22,650 bases of DNA. Source: JAKAQB01 sp035702855. GTDB taxonomy: Bacteria; Actinomycetota; Acidimicrobiia; Acidimicrobiales; Palsa-688. This document shows, one piece after another, positions 16,764 to 22,650 of the stretch. The position numbers and the translations under genes are program-made. A model generated the notes under the pieces. It searched no databases. It was not told where the DNA came from and saw only the letters and a program-made list of their open reading frames with translations. The stretch's first letter is position 1. Every line of letters starts with the position of its first letter. The DNA lies in contig DASSZM010000043.1 in the NCBI GenBank assembly GCA_035702855.1, forward strand, positions 1 to 22,650. The letters are read 5' to 3'.

Positions 16764-18248
16764 GGTCCGCGACCAGCAGCGGTCGCCGAGCCAGCCGGAG
16801 CTGACCCGGTCGACGTCGGTGGCCCGCACCTCGAAGCAGACCGTCTGGCCGACGGCCAGGTCGGTGTAGGTGAACGCCGGCGCCCCGCTCATGCGCCAGG
16901 CGGCCGGCATGCGCCACACGCCGGGGCGCCCACCGGTCGTCCCGACCCGGTATCGTACCGACAGGGCGGCGAGGGCGCTGGAGAGCACCGGGTGCGGGAC
17001 GTGGACCACGACCGTCGAGGCGGCGGTCGTCACCTGGGCGGGGGTGAAGGGCACCGTCGGGGCGGTGTTGGCCAGGTGGTCCCACACCCCGCCGGCGCCG
17101 GCCCGGTCCAGGGCCAGCTGGTCGACGCTCACCGGGGTGCCGGCCGCCGGGGTCGCCACCGGGACGGCCCCGCCCGCTGGGTCCACCTGGTAGACGCGCC
17201 CGGTGGTGGCGCCCCGCAGCAGCGTCCCGGTGGCGGGACGGCGGGCGAGGGTCTCGAAGGGGTGGATGCCGCCGATGCCGGCGTTGGCCAGGTCCCAGTC
17301 GTCGACGACCACCGGGGTGGGGGCGCCGGGGCCGAGGTCGGCGAGGCGCCCGACGGCCAGCGGTGCACCCCCGGCGACCACGTAGTCCTGGCCGGTGCGG
17401 GCGTCGGCGAGGACGGTGCCGTCGGCCGGCACCGCCGCGAACCCGGCCCCGCTCTCGCCCCGCTGGTCGAGGTCCCACTGGTCGACGGGCACCGCCCCGG
17501 CGCAGCCGCCGAGCTCGGCGCAGTCGGCGACGTAGAGCGGGGCGCCGCCGGCGACGACGTAGACCGCGCCGGTCTGCACCGAGCGCACCCGGGTCCCCGA
17601 CGCCGGGTGGGCGGCGAGCAGCGCCAGCTCGGCGGCGTCGACCGGCACCGGCGCCTCGGGCGGCGAGCCTTCCAGGCGGGCGACGTCGGCGGCGGGCACG
17701 GCGAGGGCGGCGCCGCCGACCAACTCGTCCACCTGCCCGGTGGCGGTGACCTTCACCAGCTCGCCCTCGGCGAACCACGCCGACGGTGGGGCTGCCACGG
17801 TCGGCACCGCCGCCTTCCACCAGTCGACGCCGTGGCCGTAGTGGCCCCCCGCCCACGACGACGCCCAGATCGCCTTGGCGGTGGTCGCCGGGGGGGCGCT
17901 GTGGGCCAGGTCGGCGGCGACCGCCGGGTAGCCGTCGTCGCCGGCGTCGAGGTTGACCGCCACGTAGTAGGCGGCCGTCGCCAGGTCGGGGTAGGCCCCG
18001 GCAGGGGCGGCCAGGCCGTTGTTGAGCGGGTTGTCCCGGTACCACCAGGCGTCGGGGGGTTCCTCCGACGCCATCCACTGCTGCAGCACGGTCAGGTTGT
18101 TGGTGCTCACCGGCCAGCCGCCGTCGCGCAGCACCAGCCCGGCCCAGTCGGCGTTGGTCGACTGGCCGGAGGCGGCGTGGAAGACCGCCTGGGCGCTGGC
18201 CGGCGCCGCCACGAGCGTCGGGGCGCCGAGGGCCACCGCCGCCACCAC
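16761..18248 (-). CDS. secreted protein: lysozyme-like N-domain, four GGAPLYV-type repeats, FN3-like C-domain
   Basis: Exported protein of at least 495 aa. A hydrophobic leader ends near residue 21 (ASAQA). Residues 32-148 (WAGLVL..GG.PVS..N, WYRDNPLNN, AYPD..TA) resemble domains of phage and actinobacterial cell-wall hydrolases, but no catalytic residue can be named. Residues 160-395 hold four copies of a roughly 58-residue repeat built on P-x-x-GT-x-x-x-x-x-x-TG-x-x-Y-V-x-GGAPL-V plus a following VPVDQWDLD. The second and third copies are the clearest, and the first is degenerate. Such repeats recur in actinobacterial secreted proteins and may bind wall polymers. The last 95 residues look like an FN3 domain. 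The GTG at 18248 is the first start codon after an in-frame stop at 18360-18362, yet it would leave a signal peptide without basic residues. The start is therefore doubtful. It follows the RsbW-like gene on the same strand. Confidence 0.75.
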   Translation of the reverse strand: MVAAVALGAPTLVAAPASAQAVFHAASGQSTNADWAGLVLRDGGWPVSTNNLTVLQQWMASEEPPDAWWYRDNPLNNGLAAPAGAYPDLATAAYYVAVNLDAGDDGYPAVAADLAHSAPPATTAKAIWASSWAGGHYGHGVDWWKAAVPTVAAPPSAWFAEGELVKVTATGQVDELVGGAALAVPAADVARLEGSPPEAPVPVDAAELALLAAHPASGTRVRSVQTGAVYVVAGGAPLYVADCAELGGCAGAVPVDQWDLDQRGESGAGFAAVPADGTVLADARTGQDYVVAGGAPLAVGRLADLGPGAPTPVVVDDWDLANAGIGGIHPFETLARRPATGTLLRGATTGRVYQVDPAGGAVPVATPAAGTPVSVDQLALDRAGAGGVWDHLANTAPTVPFTPAQVTTAASTVVVHVPHPVLSSALAALSVRYRVGTTGGRPGVWRMPAAWRMSGAPAFTYTDLAVGQTVCFEVRATDVDRVSSGWLGDRCWSRT

Positions 18249-18359
18249 GGCGCCCGCGGCGCGCCGGGATCGGCCGCCCGGCCGCGCCCGCCTAGAGGTT
18301 GCTCGTGTCCGCCCGTCGAAGAACCGGATGCGCCGGTGTACCAGACCGGCGGAGGGCGA

Positions 18360-18770
18360 TCAAGGGCGACGGCAGGCGATGCCGGGGGCGGCGCCGGCGG
18401 GCAGGCCGATCTCGCACCAGCGTCGGGTGGGCCGGTCGCTGCCGCCCTCGACCCCCCAACGGCGGCTGAGCCCCGCCACCAGCGCCAGCGACCAGGCGTT
18501 GCCGGCGGCCGTGCCGACCAGCACCGGGAGCGGGCCGGCGGGGTCGGCGTCGACCTCGAGCTCGATCTCCCCCCGGTGGCCGACCACGGTCAGCGACGCC
18601 GCCGAGCCCTCCCGCACGGCGCTGGCGACCAGCTCGCTGGCGGCGAGGACCACGTCGGCGCCGGTGACGCCGGCAGACGGCACCCACCGCTCGATGGCAC
18701 CCGCCACCCAGCGGCGGGTCGCGCCCACCGACGCCGCTCGCGGCAACTCGCGTCTCAAGGTCTCACACAC
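18360..18770 (-). CDS. degenerate RsbW-like HATPase-fold protein
   Basis: Small cytoplasmic protein, 136 aa, with the GHKL ATPase fold of anti-sigma kinases. GTG 18770 is chosen because GGAGG lies seven bases upstream and the usual opening SVGATRRWV follows at residues 14-22. The N-box reads ASELVASAV (44-52), with Ser50 where the magnesium-binding Asn should be. The G2 segment reads GNAWSLALV instead of GRGL-x-LV, and the G1 Asp-x-Gly is poorly kept. It probably binds a partner without phosphorylating it, or has lost ATP binding. It is divergent from the G1 peptidase gene (160-bp gap). The secreted repeat protein begins 111 bp downstream in the same reading frame, with only the TGA between. 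Confidence 0.78.
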   Translation of the reverse strand: MCETLRRELPRAASVGATRRWVAGAIERWVPSAGVTGADVVLAASELVASAVREGSAASLTVVGHRGEIELEVDADPAGPLPVLVGTAAGNAWSLALVAGLSRRWGVEGGSDRPTRRWCEIGLPAGAAPGIACRRP

Positions 18771-18930
18771 CCGCTCGCCTCCAGGCTCCGCCAGGGGCAG
18801 ACCCGCCCGACGGGTCCACCCTCGACCGGGGACCTTCCCGGCTGCCAGACTGGCGAAACGCCGGCAGACGCTCAACGCGGGGCAGCGCCATGCCGACACC
18901 GTCACGGTCGTCTCTCCGAGGAGCCCCCGC
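18771..18930. promoter_or_regulatory. divergent control region, RsbW-like gene / G1 peptidase
   Basis: These 160 bp separate two divergent starts. I see no clear TANNNT element on either strand. Two dyads are visible: GACCCG / CGGGTC (18800-18805 and 18811-18816, 5-nt loop) and GCCAG-A-CTGGC (about 18844-18854). They may be operators, or chance in GC-rich DNA. Confidence 0.3.
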
Positions 18931-20163
18931 TTGCCCCGCCGACCCTCCGTCCGCGCCGCCGTCACCACCCTGCTCGCCGCCACCGCCCTCGGAGGGCTCA
19001 CGGCGGGCAGCCTCACCGGCACGGCCGCCGCCCAACCGGGGCGCCGCCCCACCGCCGGCGCGGCCGCCACCACCCTCACCCTCCGCCACGGGGCGACCGC
19101 CCCGCTGCGCGTCGGCCGGCGGCTGCGGGCGGCTCCCTTCCCCTCCCTGCCCCACGCCACCGCCGCCCGGTCGGGCGCCGCCCTGCCGACCTCGCTGTCG
19201 ACCAACTGGGCCGGCCTGGCGGGCACCGCCACGGGCGTCCAGGGGGCCGCCGGCCAGTGGGTGGTCCCGAAGGTCGCCGCCGTCCCGGCGTCGGGGTACT
19301 CGGCGTCGTGGGTCGGCGTCGACGGGGTCGGCAACACCGACCTCATCCAGACCGGCACCGAGCAGGACGCCGGCGGCACCTACTTCGCCTGGTGGGAGAT
19401 CCTGCCGGCGCCGGCGACGGTCATCACCCAGGCCAACGGCCAACCCGAGCCGGTCCGGCCCGGCGACCGGATCACGGCCTCGGTGCAGGCGTCCACGACC
19501 ACCCCGGGGGACTGGACCATCACGCTCCAGGACCTCACCCAGAACTGGAGCTTCACCCAACTCGAGCCTTACGGCGGGCCGGGGGCCTCGGCCGAATGGA
19601 TCGAGGAGGCCCCGACGGTCAACGGCGTGCAGTCGGCCCCCGCCGACTTCGGCACGGTCCACTTCGCCGGTACCTCCGTCTACACCGCCGGGCCGACCGG
19701 CACCGGGTGGTACGCCACCCGGCTCGGCCCCGCCAACGAGGTCGCCCTGGTCAACCCGGCCGGCACCAAGGTGCTGGCCCTCCCCTCGGCGCCCACGCCG
19801 CTGTCCCCGCCGCCGGGCAGCCCCGGGCAGCGCTTCACCGTCACCTACCTGACCGCCCCCTACCCGCCGGCCGCCCTGCACGCCGCCCGCCACGGCCGGG
19901 CGGGGGTGTGGTTGGGCTGGGCCCCGCCCAGGGGCACCGGCGGCGCGCCGCTCTCCGGCTACCGGGTGCAGCTGCTGCACGCCGGCCGGGTGGTGCGGAC
20001 GCTCACCACGGCGCTGCGGACCGTGAAGCTGCCGGCGGCGGCGCTGAAGGGGAAAGGGTGGTCCTTCCGGGTGCAGGCGGTCAGCATCGGGAACCAGACG
20101 TCGCGCTGGACCCTCCCCAAGCGGCTCCCAGCCGTCCACCTCCACCCGACAACCCTGAAGTAG
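18931..20163 (+). CDS. secreted G1 (glutamic) peptidase with FN3-like C-domain
   Basis: Secreted endopeptidase of the eqolisin family (MEROPS G1, Pfam Peptidase_A4), 410 aa. I choose TTG 18931 because AGGAG lies seven bases upstream and the product then opens with a classic signal peptide (MPRRPSVRAAV..., about 1-34). The mature domain (about 88-255) opens with STNWAGL and continues with SASWVGVDGVGNTDLIQTGTE and AEWIEEAP. The catalytic dyad is predicted as Q140 and E222, matching Gln53 and Glu136 of scytalidoglutamic peptidase. A linker leads to an FN3-like domain (about 318-400). Members of this family work at acid pH and resist pepstatin. It is transcribed alone, and the SGNH hydrolase begins 88 bp downstream on the same strand. 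The assignment is firm; the substrate is not known. Confidence 0.9.
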   Translation: MPRRPSVRAAVTTLLAATALGGLTAGSLTGTAAAQPGRRPTAGAAATTLTLRHGATAPLRVGRRLRAAPFPSLPHATAARSGAALPTSLSTNWAGLAGTATGVQGAAGQWVVPKVAAVPASGYSASWVGVDGVGNTDLIQTGTEQDAGGTYFAWWEILPAPATVITQANGQPEPVRPGDRITASVQASTTTPGDWTITLQDLTQNWSFTQLEPYGGPGASAEWIEEAPTVNGVQSAPADFGTVHFAGTSVYTAGPTGTGWYATRLGPANEVALVNPAGTKVLALPSAPTPLSPPPGSPGQRFTVTYLTAPYPPAALHAARHGRAGVWLGWAPPRGTGGAPLSGYRVQLLHAGRVVRTLTTALRTVKLPAAALKGKGWSFRVQAVSIGNQTSRWTLPKRLPAVHLHPTTLK

Positions 20164-20251
20164 AAGTAGAGCGTTAGCATCGGCGGGCGGGGGTCGGGAA
20201 CCTCCCGGGCCGGTCGGGCGTCACCAAGGGTATGGCCGTGCGGACCCGCCC
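20164..20251 (+). promoter_or_regulatory. intergenic region upstream of SGNH hydrolase
   Basis: A TAGCAT -10 candidate (20175-20180) is present without a recognisable -35. A short CGGGA-ACC-TCCCG hairpin follows at about 20195-20207. It may end the G1 peptidase transcript or sit in the leader of the next one. Support is weak. Confidence 0.25.
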
Positions 20252-21274
20252 GTGCCCCTGAACCGACCACCGGCGCGGTCGGGCCGCCCGGCGTGGGGCC
20301 TGCGCCTGCTCCTCGGCGGGGTGGGCGCCGGCCTGGTCGCCGTGGCCGTGGCCGTCTCCACCGTGCCGGCGCCGTCCCAGCCGGTGGCGGTGGCGCCCCC
20401 CGCCAGCGTCGCCCCCAACCTGCCGGCGACGACCACGACCACGAGCACCGCTCCCCCCTCGACGTCCGCCGCCGGGTCGGGGGCGAAGTCGGCGACGCCG
20501 CCGACCAGCGCCCCGCCGACCACGGCCCCGGCGCCCGATCCGCGCCCGCCGGGGTGGTCCGGGGCGGGGTGCGCGCTGTCGCTCACCTCCCGGCCGGCGG
20601 CCGCCCCCGTCGGCCACTGCACCGTCCTCGAGATCGGCGACTCCCTCGGCAACGACCTCGGGTGGGGCCTCCGGCGTCACCTGTCGCCGGCCTCGGGGTT
20701 GCACCTGATCCAGGCGGACGTGTCGTCCACCGGCCTGGTCGACCGGTCGTTCTACGACTGGCCGGCGCACCTGGCCACCGACCTGCACCGCTACCACCCC
20801 CAGCTCGTGCTCGCCAGCCTCGGCGGCAACGACGAGCAGGGCATGGTCATCGACGGGTCCGTGCAGGCCTTCGGCACCCCCGCCTGGCAACGGGCCTACC
20901 TGGGGGAGGTGACGGCCCTGGTACGCGAGGCCACCGACGCCGGCGCCTACGTGCTGTGGGTGGGCCTGCCGGTGATGCAGCAGCCGGGGTTCAGCGCCGG
21001 CATCGCGACCCTCGACACCCTCTACGCCCGGGCGGCCGCCGCCGACCGGTACGCGACGTACCTGTCGACGTGGGAGCTGTTCTCCCGGCCCGGCGTCGGC
21101 TTCGCCGCCGACGCCGAGGTCAACGGCGCCTCGGCACAGGTTCGCGAGCGCGACGGCGTGCACTACGGCTACGCCGGGGAGGACGTGGTCGCCACCTACG
21201 TCATCCGGCACCTGGCGGCGAGCTTCCACGTCCGCCTCGCCCCCCAGAGCCCGGCGGTGATCACCGGCTGGTAG
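20252..21274 (+). CDS. membrane-anchored SGNH (GDSL-type) hydrolase
   Basis: Extracytoplasmic SGNH-fold hydrolase or acyltransferase domain, 340 aa. The GTG start at 20252 has no clear Shine-Dalgarno. A basic N-terminus and one hydrophobic segment (about 16-38) act as signal or anchor. A Thr/Ser/Pro/Ala linker (about 45-102) then spans the wall. The catalytic domain has block I GDSLG (129-133, Ser131), block III GGND (191-194, Asn193) and block V DGVH (301-304, Asp301 and His304). The family removes or transfers O-acetyl groups on glycans. It is convergent with the acyltransferase-3 gene, with only 3 bp between stops. The AT3 and SGNH pairing is known from fused OafA-type proteins, which suggests a joint role in surface glycan acylation. 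Confidence 0.85.
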   Translation: MPLNRPPARSGRPAWGLRLLLGGVGAGLVAVAVAVSTVPAPSQPVAVAPPASVAPNLPATTTTTSTAPPSTSAAGSGAKSATPPTSAPPTTAPAPDPRPPGWSGAGCALSLTSRPAAAPVGHCTVLEIGDSLGNDLGWGLRRHLSPASGLHLIQADVSSTGLVDRSFYDWPAHLATDLHRYHPQLVLASLGGNDEQGMVIDGSVQAFGTPAWQRAYLGEVTALVREATDAGAYVLWVGLPVMQQPGFSAGIATLDTLYARAAAADRYATYLSTWELFSRPGVGFAADAEVNGASAQVRERDGVHYGYAGEDVVATYVIRHLAASFHVRLAPQSPAVITGW

Positions 21275-21277
21275 GCC

Positions 21278-22480
21278 TCAGATGAGCAGGTGCCCGGCGG
21301 CGGCGGCCGCCGCCCAGGAGGCGCCGACGCAGGCGACGAGCAGCAGCGCCACCGCCGCCCGGTCCCCGGCCAGGCGGGTCGAGCGGCGGATCGGGTTCTC
21401 GAGCAGGTGGTACGACAGGGCGGCGGTGACGGCGGTGCCGAGCAGCTCCACGGCCCGCCATCCCCACCCGGTGAGCGGCGTGGCCAGGTCGGCGGGAAGG
21501 TTGAGCCAGGCGTAGTGCGTCAGGTACAGCGAGTAGGAGAGGTCGCCGATGTAGACGAGCGGCGCCAGCGACAGCAACCCCGACACCCCGCCGCCCCGGC
21601 CGGACGACCCGCCGAGCAGGAGGAGGGCCGCCCCACCGCACGGCAGCCACGCCAGGGACCCCGGGTAGGCGCTGCCGTTGTGCAGCACGACCAGGGAGGC
21701 GACGATCAGCGCCGCGCCGAGCAGCGACCCGACCGCCCCGAGCCAGGACCGGACCGGCGGGCGCCCGGCGGTGACGACCGCCAGCAGGCACCCGAGGCCG
21801 AGCTCCCAGAAGCGGGTGAACGGCGAGTAGTAGGCCACCGCCGGCTCGACGGCGGTGAGGTGCACCGACCACCACGCCGACGCACCGACCAGCGCCGCCA
21901 GGGCGACGGCGAGGACCCGCCGCCGGTGGCGGGGACCGGCGACCGCCGCGGCGAGGAAGACCAGCAGCGGGTAGACGAAGTAGAACTGCTCCTCCACGGC
22001 GAGCGACCAGAACTGCGTGATGAGCGACGGCTGCACGCCGGGCACGAAGTAGTTGGACCCCGTGCGGATGAGGCGGAAGTTGGCGGCGAACAGCGACGCC
22101 CAGCGGATGTCGCCGGGCAGGTTGGGGTTGGCGCGGTGCCCGAGCAGGAAGCCGGCGGCGAGGACGGTGCCGACGAGCGTGGCGGTGGCCGCCGGGGCGA
22201 TGCGACGCACCCGGCGGGCGTAGAAGTCGGCGAGCCCCAGCCGCAGCCCTTTGTCGGTCTCCCGCAGCAGCAACTGGGTGATGACGTAGCCGCTGATCAC
22301 GAAGAACACGTCCACGCCGACGTAGCCGCCGCCGAAGCCGGGCACCCCGGCGTGGTCGGCGATCACGAGCAGGACCGCCACCGCCCGCATGCCCTGGATG
22401 TCCGTGCGCAGCCCGCGCCGCGCCGAGCGCCGGACGAGCGGCGTGGCGCCCGCTCCCCTGGTCGTCGGCACGCTCACCAT
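21278..22480 (-). CDS. acyltransferase-3 (OafA/YrhL-like) membrane protein
   Basis: Integral membrane O-acyltransferase, 400 aa, about ten hydrophobic segments. It moves acyl groups, usually acetyl, from cytoplasmic acyl-CoA onto extracytoplasmic glycans. The ATG at 22480 (MVSVPTTRG) is preceded by GGAGG at 11 bases, rather far. The frame continues upstream without family features, so I do not use it. Conserved stretches are DIQGMRAVAVLLVIADHAG (the family His), GGGYVGVDVFFVISGYVIT, FYARRVRRIAPA, FWSLAVEEQFYFVYPLL, YIGDLSYSLYLTHY and YHLLENPIR. The C-terminus ends in a last membrane helix with no SGNH domain. That domain is supplied separately by the convergent neighbour. Confidence 0.9.
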   Translation of the reverse strand: MVSVPTTRGAGATPLVRRSARRGLRTDIQGMRAVAVLLVIADHAGVPGFGGGYVGVDVFFVISGYVITQLLLRETDKGLRLGLADFYARRVRRIAPAATATLVGTVLAAGFLLGHRANPNLPGDIRWASLFAANFRLIRTGSNYFVPGVQPSLITQFWSLAVEEQFYFVYPLLVFLAAAVAGPRHRRRVLAVALAALVGASAWWSVHLTAVEPAVAYYSPFTRFWELGLGCLLAVVTAGRPPVRSWLGAVGSLLGAALIVASLVVLHNGSAYPGSLAWLPCGGAALLLLGGSSGRGGGVSGLLSLAPLVYIGDLSYSLYLTHYAWLNLPADLATPLTGWGWRAVELLGTAVTAALSYHLLENPIRRSTRLAGDRAAVALLLVACVGASWAAAAAAGHLLI

Positions 22481-22650
22481 GTCGCCCGGATCCTCCGCTC
22501 CTCCAGTCCACGCCCCTGGGAGTGACGCACGATCACCCTGCGAGGTTCCCGGGTCGGCCCGACGACCGGGGACCCGGGCGGCGGCGTCGGGCGCCGGGCG
22601 CCGGTAGGGGGGCGGCGACATGGCCAAGGCGACGCCGACCCCCGGCACGA
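22481..22650. other. upstream region of acyltransferase gene with stem-loop
   Basis: No gene is supported in these last 170 bp. CCCGGGTC (22548-22555) and GACCCGGG (22571-22578) form a perfect 8-bp stem with a 15-nt loop. This could be a terminator for a gene outside the window or an operator. No -10 element is convincing on the minus strand. Confidence 0.35.

Noticed and set aside
18249..18362. TGA readthrough joining the RsbW-like and secreted repeat proteins
   Set aside because: The two are in the same frame, but there is no readthrough context or selenocysteine element. An RsbW domain fused to a signal peptide makes no topological sense.

Overview
The window is very GC-rich, with third codon positions almost always G or C. 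It uses GTG and TTG starts freely, has TTGACN / TANNNT promoters, and carries sensor proteins of the PAS-GAF-SpoIIE-HATPase kind. This points to a high-GC actinobacterium. The acid-type secreted peptidases and the overall flavour would fit Acidimicrobiia or a related deep lineage, but that is an inference without a 16S or marker gene.

Layout. (1) 1-484 (+) is the 3' end of an exported-looking protein with a polyglycine tail, closed by a strong hairpin at 504-533. (2) 546-7499 (-) holds two tandem paralogous secreted subtilase-fold peptidases of about 1,130 aa, each with its own promoter. Their active-site residues look like sedolisin (S53: Glu, Asp, Asp, Ser) rather than subtilisin (Asp, His, Ser). 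(3) 7595-9483 (-) is a translationally coupled DrrAB-like ABC exporter. (4) 9705-16735 (+) is a co-oriented signalling block. It contains a pseudo-receiver/4xPAS/GGDEF/EAL cyclic-di-GMP enzyme, a PAS-GAF-SpoIIE phosphatase-HATPase protein that looks leaderless, and a Rieske [2Fe-2S] protein fused to a His-containing helical-repeat domain. The Rieske gene sits behind a promoter with a palindrome in a 19-bp spacer, the geometry of MerR/SoxR-controlled promoters. (5) 16761-18770 (-) encodes a secreted repeat protein and a small degenerate RsbW-like ATPase-fold protein. (6) 18931-20163 (+) encodes a secreted G1 (glutamic) peptidase with a C-terminal FN3-like domain. (7) 20252-21274 (+) is an SGNH hydrolase, convergent with (8) 21278-22480 (-), an acyltransferase-3 membrane protein. 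This pair suggests O-acylation of a cell-surface glycan.

Taken together, the window combines an extracellular or envelope programme (three acid-type peptidases, a repeat protein, SGNH plus AT3, an ABC exporter) with an intracellular signalling programme (c-di-GMP turnover, partner-switching phosphatase and kinase folds, a possibly redox-controlled Rieske protein). No tRNA, rRNA, CRISPR array, insertion sequence or phage gene was recognised. The strongest leads are the sedolisin-like catalytic set inside I9-propeptide subtilases, the SoxR-like promoter of the Rieske fusion, and that fusion's fourfold helical repeat.
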